Source: CAIWHR01 sp963788185 (GTDB lineage: Bacteria; Pseudomonadota; Gammaproteobacteria; Burkholderiales; Casimicrobiaceae). Taken from it: a DNA stretch of 64,000 nucleotides. The DNA lies in NCBI GenBank assembly GCA_963788185.1, contig CAWBGE010000010.1, positions 1-64,000 on the forward strand, written 5' to 3'. Position numbers and translations under genes: made by a program. Each line of letters starts with the position of its first letter. Position 1 is the first letter of the stretch. Positions 44,541 to 53,827 of this stretch are shown piece by piece. A model generated the notes under the pieces. That model saw only the letters and a list, made by a program, of their open reading frames with translations. It did not search any database and had not been told where the DNA came from.

Positions 44541-45941
44541 GAAGGTTCCGTCCAGTACCGCTCCTTGCGCCGTGAGTGACGCCCGCAGTGTCTGAATGTC
44601 GATCGAGCGCACGTCGCCATTCCACTTCGGATCGGCTGCGAAACCGGCTGCCGCGGTGCCTGCCGCTTGGCCCATGGCCATGCACGTACCCATCACGCGC
44701 GCGGAACTATGTGCTTCGCGGGTGGCGGAAAAGCAGCGGCCGGCCACCAGCATATTCTTGACGTTCTTCGGCACGAGGCAGTTGTAGGGGATATCGTACG
44801 AGCCGCCATCCTTGATTGTCGAGCGCTCGTGTTTGACGCCACTGCCGTGGATGTCGAGTTCGTGTGAACCCTTGCCGATGCCGTCGGGCCGTTTGCGCGC
44901 CTGCATGATGTCGTCACGCGTCAGCACGTACTCGCCAACGATGCGCCTGGTCTCGCGAATGCCGATCCGTGGTGCGATACCCGAGAAGACGGCACTCTCA
45001 AAGCCGGGGACATACTTGCGCATGAAGTTGACGCCCATCCACACTTGGTCGAGCAAGTCCGGCAGAGCCCCCGAAAGCTGGGCGGTCTGCGTGGCATCGA
45101 GGTTGCCGATGCGGGTCGAGTTGATCGACACTTCGCGCCGCTGCAACGAAATGGGCGTGACCGCAATCATCGAAGACTGATACATCTCGCCATCGGCGAT
45201 CGCCTTGGTCATCAGCGGCCCGTTGGCAACCATGAACACCTTGGGCAGGCCCTGTTTGTAAAGGCCCTCCGCCGCCTCTCTTGCCGTCATGCCGCGCGCT
45301 TTGTCCTCGGCAAGGCCGAAGTGCTCGGGATGTTCGCGCACGAACTCGAGCAGTCGCTGCGTATCGACCCCCTGCATGCGATACACCATCGAGACGGGCT
45401 GCAGGTCACCCGTTGACGCATTGCCAATCTCCCAGGGAGCGCCGGCGTCGACAGCGGCGTCGGCGTCGCCGGTGCAGTCGATGATGACTTTGCCGGTGAG
45501 CAGTGTGCGACGATTCTTGTTGAGCACCATCACGCCCTTGACCGTACCGTCTTCGACGACCACGCTTTCCGCAAACGTATAAAGCAGCAACGTTACGCCC
45601 GCCTGTTGCACGAGTTTGACCACCGCCAACTTCATCACCTCGGGATCGGTCGCCACCACCCACAGCGCTCGATGGTCGTCGATGGGGCCGATGTACCCGC
45701 CCATGCGCTCACATTCGGCAAAAAGTTCGCGCGAGATGCCGCCGACTACCCATTCGCCGCGGCTCGACAGGCAGCCGTCAATGGGAATGCCCGACAGCAT
45801 CTCGCCACCAATCATGGGACCGGCATCGACCAGAATGGTGCGGGCGCCGTTGCGTGCAGCGGCAATCGAGGCGGCCACGCCGGCGCTACCACCACCGAGA
45901 ACGATGACGTCGTATTCTTGCTGGGAAATCGCGTTGCTCAT
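44538..45941 (-). CDS. FAD-dependent oxidoreductase (FAD_oxidored family)
   Basis: A 467-residue flavoprotein. The N-terminal dinucleotide motif VIVLGGGSAGVAASIAAARNGARTILVDAG (residues 11-41) and the CTGDADAAVDAG (near 165) and VAGRCFSATREAHSSARVMGTCMAMGQAAGTAAA (near 410) stretches are typical of PF12831 proteins found with sugar importers. The substrate is not evident. The frame extends to 46268, but MSNAISQQEYDVIV at 45941 is the sensible start. It is the last gene of the GntR/ABC operon, 31 bases after the ATPase gene. The stop abuts an IS remnant, so a few C-terminal residues could be new. Confidence 0.88.
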   Translation of the reverse strand: MSNAISQQEYDVIVLGGGSAGVAASIAAARNGARTILVDAGPMIGGEMLSGIPIDGCLSSRGEWVVGGISRELFAECERMGGYIGPIDDHRALWVVATDPEVMKLAVVKLVQQAGVTLLLYTFAESVVVEDGTVKGVMVLNKNRRTLLTGKVIIDCTGDADAAVDAGAPWEIGNASTGDLQPVSMVYRMQGVDTQRLLEFVREHPEHFGLAEDKARGMTAREAAEGLYKQGLPKVFMVANGPLMTKAIADGEMYQSSMIAVTPISLQRREVSINSTRIGNLDATQTAQLSGALPDLLDQVWMGVNFMRKYVPGFESAVFSGIAPRIGIRETRRIVGEYVLTRDDIMQARKRPDGIGKGSHELDIHGSGVKHERSTIKDGGSYDIPYNCLVPKNVKNMLVAGRCFSATREAHSSARVMGTCMAMGQAAGTAAAGFAADPKWNGDVRSIDIQTLRASLTAQGAVLDGTF

Positions 45942-45972
45942 GACGGATCCTGTATCTAAATGGCACGCCGTG

Positions 45973-47070
45973 TCAGACGGCGGGAAGGTTACGGGAGGTA
46001 GTGGGATCAAAGAAATGGAGGCGCTCGGGGACGAAACGCATTCGTACCAATTGTCCTTTGCGCAGATGGGCGGCTGGATCCGCGCGACAGCAGAGTTCCA
46101 CGCCATCGCCGGCGCGAACGTAAATGATCTGATCCGGCCCCGAGAGTTCAGTCTGGACAACTTCGCCCGCCACGTCGCCGCCGTCGACCAAGGGCACGAT
46201 GCCTTCGGCGCGCACAGCGAGGGTGACAGCACGTCCCGCAAGCGCCCGCACACCTCCGGTGGCATCATCGTCGAGCGGAATCGCGAGACCGCCCCCCTGG
46301 AAGCGTAAGCCTCCGGCGTGCAATTCGATCGCGCCGCTCACCTGGTTGATTTCTCGCTCACCAACAAAATTCGCGACGAAGAGATTGGCAGGGCGGTTGT
46401 AGACCTCCTCGGGGGTGCCGTACTGCTGCAGGTGGCCCCGGTCGAACACTGCGATGCGAGACGATATCGTCATCGCCTCGGACTGGTCGTGCGTCACATA
46501 GACAATCGTCGATTGCAGCGCATCGTGCAGTGCCTTGATGTCCTTGCGCATGCGGATGCGCAGGCGGGCGTCGAGATTGGACAGCGGCTCGTCGAGCAGA
46601 AACACTTTCGGGTCACGTACCATGGCCCGCCCGAGCGCGACGCGCTGCTGCTGCCCACCGGATAGTTCCTTCGGGTAGCGCGCCAGAAGGTCCTTGATGC
46701 CCAGTGTGGCCGCTACCTGCGCGACCTTGGTTTCAATGTTTGCCTCGGAAAAGTTGCGTCCGCGCGCGCGCAGCGGAAACGCAACATTCTCGAATACGGT
46801 CATGTGCGGATACAGCGCGTAGTTCTGAAATACCATCGCCAGATCGCGCCGGTCCGGGGGCAGGTCGTTGACGCGCTTGTCGCCGATGAAGACCTCCCCG
46901 GCGTCGATGGGCTGCAGGCCGGCGAGCAGATTCAGCGACGTCGATTTGCCTGAGCCGGAGGGCCCCAGCAGCGAAACGAACTCGCCGGAGGCGATGTCGA
47001 GGTTCAGATCCACCAACGCCTCGACTGCGCCAAAGCGCTTGCTCACGCCAGCGAAGCGGACGGAACTCAT
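45973..47070 (-). CDS. ABC ATPase, MalK/UgpC-like
   Basis: A 365-residue ATPase. Walker A GPSGSGKST, Q-loop MVFQNYALYPHM, signature LSGGQQQRVALGRAM, Walker B VFLLDEPLSNLDARL, H-loop VYVTHDQSEAM, then a C-terminal TOBE-type domain. MSSVRFAGVSKRFG at 47070 is the family start and its ATG overlaps the permease stop (ATGA). It energises the two permeases upstream in the same operon. Confidence 0.93.
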   Translation of the reverse strand: MSSVRFAGVSKRFGAVEALVDLNLDIASGEFVSLLGPSGSGKSTSLNLLAGLQPIDAGEVFIGDKRVNDLPPDRRDLAMVFQNYALYPHMTVFENVAFPLRARGRNFSEANIETKVAQVAATLGIKDLLARYPKELSGGQQQRVALGRAMVRDPKVFLLDEPLSNLDARLRIRMRKDIKALHDALQSTIVYVTHDQSEAMTISSRIAVFDRGHLQQYGTPEEVYNRPANLFVANFVGEREINQVSGAIELHAGGLRFQGGGLAIPLDDDATGGVRALAGRAVTLAVRAEGIVPLVDGGDVAGEVVQTELSGPDQIIYVRAGDGVELCCRADPAAHLRKGQLVRMRFVPERLHFFDPTTSRNLPAV

Positions 47071-47903
47071 CCCTTGATGCCTCCTCCTGTCATCCCAGAC
47101 AGGAAATATTTCTGAAAGACGATGAAGACCAGGATTACAGGCACGATCGACAGCATCGCCGATGCGGTGAGTGGGCCCCACTCGCGGCCGAAGAATCCGA
47201 GGTAGTTGTAAATGGCCACCGGCAGCGTTCTCGCGTCATCAGACGAGTTCATCACCACTGCGACGACGAAGTCATTCCAGGCGAATGTCAGAGTGAAGAG
47301 TCCGGCGGCGATCAATCCAGGGCGTGAAAGAGGCAACACAACGCGCCGCAGGGCCTGCAGACGCGAATAGCCATCGATCATCGCGGCATTCTCAAATTCA
47401 GTTGGAATGGTCTGGAAGTAGCCGTACAGCACCCAGACCGCGAGCGGCAACTGGTATGCGGTGTAGAGGAGAATCAGACCCAACAACGTGTTGTTGAGGC
47501 CAAGCAGGGCGAGAAAAGTGAATGTGGGCACCATCAGCGACGGCAACGGAATGCTCATCACCGCCACGATCACGAACAGCACGATCGCCTTGCCGCGAAA
47601 CTCGAAGCGCGCCAGCGCATATCCCGACAGCGCTGCCAACGCAACGCACAGCACCACGGTTGCCACCGAAACCAGGGCGCTGTTCAGAATGTACTTGTGG
47701 ATGCCGGTCGCAAAGAGTTGCTGGTAATGCTCGAGTGATGGTGAACTCGGGATCAGTTGCGGCGGGTACTCGAGAATCGCATTGGCGGGCTTGAGTGAGG
47801 TCGACAGCCCCCAAAAGATCGGGAACAGCGCAACGAAACAGATCCCGAACACCACCGTGGCATTGACGACCTTCCGCAGCAGTGCGCGCCGGCGCCAATT
47901 CAT
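47067..47903 (-). CDS. ABC permease, MalG-like
   Basis: A 278-residue CUT1 permease: LKPANAILEYPPQLIPSSPSLEHYQQLF after the first helix, EAA-type loop PTEFENAAMIDGYSRLQALRRVVLPL, and C-terminal VFIVFQKYFLSGMTGGGIKG, which is a near-invariant sugar permease ending. The start MNWRRRALLRK at 47903 follows a G-run; the frame is open to 47972. Its stop overlaps the ATPase start. Confidence 0.92.
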   Translation of the reverse strand: MNWRRRALLRKVVNATVVFGICFVALFPIFWGLSTSLKPANAILEYPPQLIPSSPSLEHYQQLFATGIHKYILNSALVSVATVVLCVALAALSGYALARFEFRGKAIVLFVIVAVMSIPLPSLMVPTFTFLALLGLNNTLLGLILLYTAYQLPLAVWVLYGYFQTIPTEFENAAMIDGYSRLQALRRVVLPLSRPGLIAAGLFTLTFAWNDFVVAVVMNSSDDARTLPVAIYNYLGFFGREWGPLTASAMLSIVPVILVFIVFQKYFLSGMTGGGIKG

Positions 47904-47988
47904 TTGATGCCCCCCGCATGGTTGGGTATCAGCCGGATGTTGCCCCTGGACGGCGTGCGTCTCGCACTCCACGTCAGCTCGCCAGCGT

Positions 47989-48864
47989 TCATATTGCCCC
48001 CTTTCGCTGCCGGAAGAGCCGCAGCAAGATGAAGATCAGCACGAGGTTGAACAGCAGCACCAGGAATGCGAGCGCGTTGGCTGGCCCAAGCCGGAAGTCG
48101 ACAAAACCCATGCGGTACATGGCGAGACCCATCGTTTGGGTTGAATTGTTTGGCCCGCCGCCGGTCAGGATGAGCGCAAACGTCAGCACGTTGACGAAAT
48201 GGATGAGCAAGCGGATCAGCGTGATCAGGATCGGCACGCGCAGCAGCGGCAGCGTGATTCGCCGAAAGCGATACCAAGCACTCGCTCCGTCGACGCGCGC
48301 GGCGGCGTAGAGCTGCGCATCGATGCCCTTCAATCCGGCCATCAGCAGGATCATTGCAAACGCGCTGTCGCGCCAGACGGCGTTGTAGACGAGGGCGGCC
48401 ATCGCCGAGTTGGGGTCGGCCAAAATGCTGATGTCGGGCAGGCCGAGCGGTCCCAACGCCAGGTACATGATTCCCGCGTCCTTGGAGAAGATCCATTTCA
48501 GCAGCAGCGATCCAACCAGCATCGCGATCGTGTACGGCACCAGGACCACCGCGCGGGCGAAGACGTGCAGCCGCGTATCGCGTTCGAGGTACAGCGCAAG
48601 CGCAAGACCCACGCCAAACGTAAGCGCCAGCGAGAACACCGAGAATATCGCAGTGGCCGCAAGGCTCTCGCGCACCACCGGTGACTCGAGCACCGTGATG
48701 TAGTTCTGCAAGCCAACGAAACCCGTGAGCTGGAAGTAGTCGGCGCGATGCAGACTGTAGTAGACGCCGATAACCAGCGGCACGCCGACGAACAAAATCT
48801 CGACGGCCAGCACCGGTAACACGAACCGGTACGGATACCAGCTCGAACGGGGATTGATGGGCAT
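47989..48864 (-). CDS. ABC permease, MalF-like
   Basis: A 291-residue permease with six helices and the EAA-like loop DAQLYAAARVDGASAWYRFRRITLPLL. ILTGGGPNNSTQTMGLAMYRMGF is a CUT1 signature. The ATG at 48864 gives a standard N-terminus (MPINPRSSWYPYRFVLPVL); the longer frame to 49008 enters the binding-protein gene. It is separated from the next permease by 85 bases. Confidence 0.92.
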   Translation of the reverse strand: MPINPRSSWYPYRFVLPVLAVEILFVGVPLVIGVYYSLHRADYFQLTGFVGLQNYITVLESPVVRESLAATAIFSVFSLALTFGVGLALALYLERDTRLHVFARAVVLVPYTIAMLVGSLLLKWIFSKDAGIMYLALGPLGLPDISILADPNSAMAALVYNAVWRDSAFAMILLMAGLKGIDAQLYAAARVDGASAWYRFRRITLPLLRVPILITLIRLLIHFVNVLTFALILTGGGPNNSTQTMGLAMYRMGFVDFRLGPANALAFLVLLFNLVLIFILLRLFRQRKGAI

Positions 48865-48914
48865 GGAGCGGTTGGAAGGCGCGGCCAGCGTGGTGCTGGC
48901 CGCGCGGAGACGAT

Positions 48915-50216
48915 CTACTGACGCGACAGGAACGACTTCTCGGCTTCCTGCATGGCTTCCTTTGGCGTCTTGCCGCCAACGACGACGCGCTGCACCGCCT
49001 GATTCCAATCGGCGTCAAAGCGCGAAATGTTGCAATCTGTCGGCACGAGAAAGCTGTTGGCGGCCCAACCGTCGATCACCGCCTTCATGTAGTCGTACTT
49101 GGGAGCGCGCAGCACCGGATCTTTCCACACGGACATCCGTGTAGGCATCTGACCGCCCGTGATCGTCCACGCGCGTACGGAATCCTGATTGATCATCCAC
49201 TCGAGAAACGCGCCCGCTTCCTTGGTCTTCTTCGATTTGCTCCATACGGCCGCCCACCAGCCCTGCACCTGCTGCGGACCGATCTTGTCGGCGGTCCAGG
49301 CCGGCCAAGGCAGCACACCGAGGTTGTCGCCCCCCCATTTGGCCTGCGCCTGCACCTGCGAGTAGCGTGCGAACGGCAACGTGGCGATGGCATAGCGGCC
49401 GGCGATGAACTGATCGACGATATCGTCGGCGTGATTGGTGATCGCTTCCTTCGGCATCACGTTGTACTTGTTGATCATGTCCACGTGCAACTGCACGGCA
49501 CGAGTTCCGGTATCGCTGGCGTAATTAGGCTTGCAGTTCTCCCAGACTTTCCCGCCGGCAACGAGCATGCTCGTGAACGCGGTGGTGCCGCCCGTACGTT
49601 CGGTCGACAGCGGCGTACCGAAACCCCAGACGTCGACGCGTCCGTCCTTGTCCACATCGCGCGTCAGCTTCTTTGCAGCCTCGACCAATTGATCCCAGGT
49701 CTTGATCGACGCCGGATCGATACCCGCTTCCCTGAACTGGTCCTTGCGGTAGAACAGGCTTGTTGTCGCGTGGAACAGCGGCACCGCCAAGCGTTTGCCG
49801 TTCGACATCGGTGCATCCCACCCGGCACGCACGAAAAAGTCAGCGTCTTGTTCCTTCGTCCATTTATTGAGAAACAGGGCGCCCAGATCGGCCGCTGCGC
49901 CGGACTTCGCCAGTGCGCCCATGTTCTCGGTGTTGACCCATATGATGTCTGGCGCAGAACCCGTGTTATGTCCCGCGAGGAACTTGGCCATCAGTTCGGA
50001 GAAGACCTGCGGCTCGACCTTGATCTTGATTCCGGGATTCGCCTTCTCGAACGAATCGATCATTCCCTTCAGCGCTACCTCGCGGCCCGTGGTCTTTGCA
50101 GGATCGAGAAAACTCCACATGGTGACCACTGTCTGCGCCAGTGCCGACAGCGGAAGAGCCATCACGAATGCGCCGAGCAAGAGATGGGATACGGAACGAA
50201 CCAGCATATGTCGCAT
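48915..50216 (-). CDS. ABC extracellular solute-binding protein (family 1)
   Basis: A 433-residue exported protein (signal LLGAFVMALPLSALAQ). VTMWSFLDPAKTTGREVALKGMIDSFEKANPGIKIKVEPQVFSELMAKFLAGHNTGSAPDIIWVN and PLFHATTSLFYRKDQFREAGIDP are family 1 sugar-binding traits. AAGGAAGGA precedes the ATG closely. Downstream of the GntR gene by 63 bases. The sugar or polyol ligand is unknown. Confidence 0.9.
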   Translation of the reverse strand: MRHMLVRSVSHLLLGAFVMALPLSALAQTVVTMWSFLDPAKTTGREVALKGMIDSFEKANPGIKIKVEPQVFSELMAKFLAGHNTGSAPDIIWVNTENMGALAKSGAAADLGALFLNKWTKEQDADFFVRAGWDAPMSNGKRLAVPLFHATTSLFYRKDQFREAGIDPASIKTWDQLVEAAKKLTRDVDKDGRVDVWGFGTPLSTERTGGTTAFTSMLVAGGKVWENCKPNYASDTGTRAVQLHVDMINKYNVMPKEAITNHADDIVDQFIAGRYAIATLPFARYSQVQAQAKWGGDNLGVLPWPAWTADKIGPQQVQGWWAAVWSKSKKTKEAGAFLEWMINQDSVRAWTITGGQMPTRMSVWKDPVLRAPKYDYMKAVIDGWAANSFLVPTDCNISRFDADWNQAVQRVVVGGKTPKEAMQEAEKSFLSRQ

Positions 50217-50279
50217 ATCATCCTTCCTTTCCGAGTCCGGCGCCGTTCACCTGGGTCCGGATACTGCGATGACGCCGAC

Positions 50280-50975
50280 TCAGCCGAAATAGCGCTGTTC
50301 GGCCTTCCTGATGTAACGCCGCATGATGAGTCGCGCCGCCTTGGCGTCGCGCCTTCGCAAAGCATCGACAATTGAACGCCGATCTGCAATCACCTGCTTG
50401 AGGTGCTCCGACTTCACAACGCGTGTGCGGATGGTCTTCCACATCTCACTGCGCCGCAGATCCCAGAGGTGCCGCACCAATCCCGCCAGCACGGTGTTGC
50501 GTGTGGACTCGGCGAGCGATACGTGGAAGAAATAGTCGTCCTCCTCCTCCGCAGTCTGCCCATTGGCGAAGCGCTGCTCGGCGTGATCGATCGCAGCAGC
50601 AAGCGCATCGATCTCGACCTCCGTAATGGTCTCCACCGCAAGGGCGGCCACTTCGGGTTCTATCAGCTTGCGAGCTTGAAACTGCTCGCGCACGCCGGGG
50701 CCCGCATCGTTCTGCGTGGCCCACGGCAGCACAAAGGCACCGGGGGAAGAGATCTCGCGAATGTAGGTCCCGCTGCCGGTGCGGACTTCGACGAGTCCGG
50801 CGGTCTCGAGCGCGATCATGGCCTCGCGCACCGAGGGGCGGCTCACGCCAAGCTGCGAGGCGAGTTCCCGTTCCGGCGGCAGCCGATCACCCGGGCGCAT
50901 ATCGCGCTCGCGAATCAATTGGGTCAGGTGCTCCGCGATCTGCTCGTACACGCGCTGCGATTGAATCGCGCGCAT
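50280..50975 (-). CDS. GntR/FadR family transcriptional regulator
   Basis: A 231-residue regulator. The winged HTH is QIAEHLTQLIRERDMRPGDRLPPERELASQLGVSRPSVREAMIALETAGLVEVRTGSGTYI, with the FadR-type RLPPERELA and SRPSVREA motifs. The C-terminal FCD sensor (from about 95: EQFQARKLIEPEVAALAV, EEDDYFFHVSLAESTRN) has the Asp/His pattern for a metal-bound carboxylate. Although the frame opens at 51230, the palindrome at 51106-51126 and lack of homology argue for the start at 50975. It heads the importer/oxidoreductase operon. Confidence 0.88.
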   Translation of the reverse strand: MRAIQSQRVYEQIAEHLTQLIRERDMRPGDRLPPERELASQLGVSRPSVREAMIALETAGLVEVRTGSGTYIREISSPGAFVLPWATQNDAGPGVREQFQARKLIEPEVAALAVETITEVEIDALAAAIDHAEQRFANGQTAEEEDDYFFHVSLAESTRNTVLAGLVRHLWDLRRSEMWKTIRTRVVKSEHLKQVIADRRSIVDALRRRDAKAARLIMRRYIRKAEQRYFG

Positions 50976-51376
50976 TGGTAAGGAGATCCACGCCGCGCGC
51001 CCCGCCGGCGTAGCCGCCACGGTTGAAGGCGACACGCTCGCAGCGCCTTCGGTACCGAAGGCGATCGATTCAGCGGAATTGGTGGGTGAGGCCACGGTAA
51101 AGCCATCAAATGGCCTGACCATTTGACCAGATGGAGGTGGCGATGTCAACTGGCTACGGCGAGGCGTAGGGACGCGCTGTGCGGACCGGGTCGACTCGAT
51201 GTACGTCCTATGCAGCGGTTCGGACGACACCGCAAATGCGTAGGGGCGACCTCTGTGGGTGACGTGGACGACGTCAAGCAGCGTGGCCGGACACGATCAA
51301 TGTCGCCGCCCAGTGGCGCCTCAACTCGTAGTGCGCTCGATTGCCTTGCGGATGTGGTGAAGCGTGAACTCGAGAT
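50976..51376. other. Leader/promoter region of the GntR operon
   Basis: About 400 bases between the GntR start and the stop of the LysR gene. It contains the 51106-51126 palindrome. No gene is seen; the extended GntR frame here has no family match. Confidence 0.55.
51106..51126. promoter_or_regulatory. Candidate GntR/FadR operator (perfect 8-bp palindrome)
   Basis: TCAAATGG-CCTGA-CCATTTGA has perfect 8-bp arms with a 5-base centre. Its core ATGGCCTGACCAT resembles the TGGTnnnACCA-like sites of FadR-subfamily GntR regulators. It lies 131 bases upstream of the regulator start, a suitable location for autoregulation of the GntR-ABC-FAD operon. Confidence 0.65.
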
Positions 51377-52291
51377 TCACGCGCCGACAGTCGCGACTGC
51401 TGTCGTGCTCGCCTCGCTGACCAGAAATTCACGGAACTTGCGGAACGCCTCGCGACGCTCGGCTTCCTTGTCATAAACCAGGTAATACGCGCCGTCGCAG
51501 GGGATCGAAACGGCGAAGGGCTGGATCAGAGTGCCGCTGCGGATCTCGTCCTGGATCAACTGTGCGCGCACGAGCGCCACGCCCTGCTGGTTGATCGCGG
51601 CCTCGATCAACGTGTTGCTGTCGTTGATGATGGTCCCGTGAGCGGGCAGCGCCGTGCCGACTCCTGCTACCTGGAACCAGGTGGACCAATCCTCGTAGCT
51701 GTCCTCGTGCAGAAGCGTGTAGTACCGCAGATCGGAGGGGATGCGCAGCGGTTGATCGGGCCGTAGATACCCTGGCGCGCATACAGGAACCAGTTCGCAC
51801 CTGAGTAGAACTTCGGAACGCTCGGTCGGCAGGCAAATGCCGTATCCCCACCTTATCGCCAGGTCGACCCGCCGCAAGGCATACTGCTCGTGGGGTAGGG
51901 CATGGTAAATGTGAAGGTCGATTTCCGGGTTGGTGGTCCAGAACCGGTGCAGGCGGCGTGCCAGCCACCGTGCCCCCAACGATGGCGTGACCAGAACGGT
52001 GAGCGTCGGCTGCGTCTGTCCCCGCTCCCGGATGTCGCGCAGGGTGTGCTCGATGCTGTGCATGGCCATCGACACGGTGGAGAACAGGCGCTGGCCGGCA
52101 TCCGTGAGCGCAACACGCCGATGCGACCGCTCGAACAGCGGTGCTCCCAAAGCGTCCTCCAGTTGCCGGATCTGATGGCTGACGGCTGCCTGAGTAACGC
52201 ATAACTCCTGGGCTGCCCGGGTGAAGCTACCGTGGCGCGCGGCGGCTTCGAAGGACCTCAGAGCGTTGAGGTGCGCGAGGACGTTGGTCAT
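51377..52291 (-). CDS. LysR family regulator, GcvA-like
   Basis: A 304-residue LTTR of the GcvA subgroup: N-terminal LNALRSFEAAARHGSFTRAAQELCVTQAAVSHQIRQLEDALGAPLFERSHRRVALTDAGQRL, then LTVLVTPSLGARWLARRLHRFWTTNPEIDLHIY and AIRWGYGICLP, all GcvA/AmpR-type. It diverges from the GcvP-like operon across 120 bases, so it likely regulates it. The effector need not be glycine. Confidence 0.92.
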   Translation of the reverse strand: MTNVLAHLNALRSFEAAARHGSFTRAAQELCVTQAAVSHQIRQLEDALGAPLFERSHRRVALTDAGQRLFSTVSMAMHSIEHTLRDIRERGQTQPTLTVLVTPSLGARWLARRLHRFWTTNPEIDLHIYHALPHEQYALRRVDLAIRWGYGICLPTERSEVLLRCELVPVCAPGYLRPDQPLRIPSDLRYYTLLHEDSYEDWSTWFQVAGVGTALPAHGTIINDSNTLIEAAINQQGVALVRAQLIQDEIRSGTLIQPFAVSIPCDGAYYLVYDKEAERREAFRKFREFLVSEASTTAVATVGA

Positions 52292-52411
52292 TTAGCCCGG
52301 GAGATGCCTACGTTCGCATTAGCTGAGCTTATGGGTTCGGTAAGAAAAGATCGATTGTAAGTGAATGCTGGCGGCCCGCACACTGCAACCGTTCTTCACT
52401 CCAGGTGCGCC
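52292..52411. promoter_or_regulatory. Divergent regulatory region between LysR and GcvP-like genes
   Basis: A 120-base spacer. On the minus strand CTAAT at 52318-52322 equals the short core reported for GcvA boxes. No glycine-riboswitch-like tandem structure is evident and the space is too short for one. Motif evidence is weak because five bases occur often by chance. Confidence 0.35.
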
Positions 52412-53827
52412 ATGACGAATCCAAGCGAACCCACGCTCAGCCCCGCGTGCGCCCACCCCTATATCCCCAATTCTGCACCGGCGGTGAAAGCCGAGATGCT
52501 GCGCGTCACGGGTGCAGCGTCGATCGAGGAGTTCTATGCGGATATCCCCGTCCATCTTCGTCTTGCTCGACCCCTTGATCTGCCCGCCCCATTTCGCTCG
52601 GAGCATCGGCTCAAGCGCCACGTGGAGGGACTGTTGGCGGGAAACATCCCTGCCAGCGAAGTGCTGAGTTTTCTCGGGGGAGGGTGCTACCAGCACCACG
52701 TGCCAGCGGTATGCGACGAGATAAATGGGCGCAGCGAGTTCCTCACGGCATACGCTGGCGAGCCCTATGACGACGCCGGCCGATTCCAGGCGCTGTTCGA
52801 ATACGCGAGCATGATGGGAGAGTTGCTCGACATGGAGGTGGTGAGCGTGCCCACCTTCGACGGGCACCAGGCCGCCGCCACCGCGGTTCGGATGGCCGCG
52901 CGGCACACGCGGCGCGATGTGGTTCTGGTCGCCGGCAACATCGGGCGCGACAAGTGGTCGGTGATGACCAACTACGGTCGTGCCGATCTGGAGTTTCGCG
53001 AGGCGTCCTTCGATCCGGCGACGGGCCTGATCGATGTCGACCGCTTGCGGGCGATGCTTGACCCGCGGGTTGCCTGCTTCTACTTCGACAACCCGAGCTA
53101 TTTTGGAACGCTGCAGGCTGGCGAGGACATCGCGGCCGCGGTGCACGCCGTCGGTGCGTTGTTGGTGGTTGGGACCGATCCTAGTTGCCTCGGCGCGATC
53201 GCGCCGCCGGCCAACTACGGTGCTGACATCGTGTGCGGCGATATCCAGGCGCTGGGCATGCACATGAATTTCGGCGGCGGCCAGGCGGGCTTTATCGCGA
53301 GCCGGGACGACGAGGCACTCGTCATGCAGTATCCCTCGCGGCTGTTCGGCATTGCGCCGACGCGGGTTCCGGGTGAATACGGCTTCGGGGACGTCGCCTA
53401 CAGCAGAACCTCGTTCGACAAGCGGGAAAACGGCAACGAGTTCGTCGGGACCGCCGCGGCACTGTGGGGGATCACCGCGGGTGTCTACCTGGCATTGATG
53501 GGCCCGACCGGGATGCGAGAGCTGGCGCTGGGAGTCATGCAACGCAATGCCTGTGCGAAGCAGCGGCTGGCCGCCATACCGGGCGTGTCCGTTCCGCACG
53601 CCAAGCAATCGCATTTCAAGGAATTCGTCGTCAATTTCGATCGCTGTGGCAAGTCCGTTCGCGAGATCAATCGTGCCCTTCGCCGGCGGGACATTTTCGG
53701 GGGCCATGACTTGAGCGAGGACTTTCCCTCGCTCGGACAGAGCGCGCTCTACAGCTTTACCGAAGTGCACACCGAGGCGGACATCGGGCGCCTGGTCGCG
53801 GTATTGACCGAGGTGATCGAGCAATGA
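52412..53827 (+). CDS. GcvPA-like subunit of a PLP-dependent decarboxylase-type enzyme
   Basis: A 471-residue homologue of the first half of glycine decarboxylase. Family landmarks are FLGGGCYQHHVPAVCDEI and FDGHQAAATAVRMAARHTRRDVV. Where true GcvP has a conserved YxPYQPExSQG segment, this protein reads YAGEPYDDAGRFQALFEYASM, and MYDGATA is replaced by TFDGHQA. Those changes lie near the active site, so the substrate is probably not glycine in the standard cleavage system. The ATG at 52412 has CAGGTG ahead; a second subunit follows with 4-base overlap. Confidence 0.85.
   Translation: MTNPSEPTLSPACAHPYIPNSAPAVKAEMLRVTGAASIEEFYADIPVHLRLARPLDLPAPFRSEHRLKRHVEGLLAGNIPASEVLSFLGGGCYQHHVPAVCDEINGRSEFLTAYAGEPYDDAGRFQALFEYASMMGELLDMEVVSVPTFDGHQAAATAVRMAARHTRRDVVLVAGNIGRDKWSVMTNYGRADLEFREASFDPATGLIDVDRLRAMLDPRVACFYFDNPSYFGTLQAGEDIAAAVHAVGALLVVGTDPSCLGAIAPPANYGADIVCGDIQALGMHMNFGGGQAGFIASRDDEALVMQYPSRLFGIAPTRVPGEYGFGDVAYSRTSFDKRENGNEFVGTAAALWGITAGVYLALMGPTGMRELALGVMQRNACAKQRLAAIPGVSVPHAKQSHFKEFVVNFDRCGKSVREINRALRRRDIFGGHDLSEDFPSLGQSALYSFTEVHTEADIGRLVAVLTEVIEQ

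Noticed and set aside
51123..51230. N-terminal extension of the GntR protein
   Set aside because: Lacks family similarity and contains the palindromic operator candidate; start placed at 50975.
52292..52411. Glycine riboswitch upstream of the GcvP-like gene
   Set aside because: The 120-base spacer shows no tandem aptamer-like structure and also has to hold the LysR promoter.
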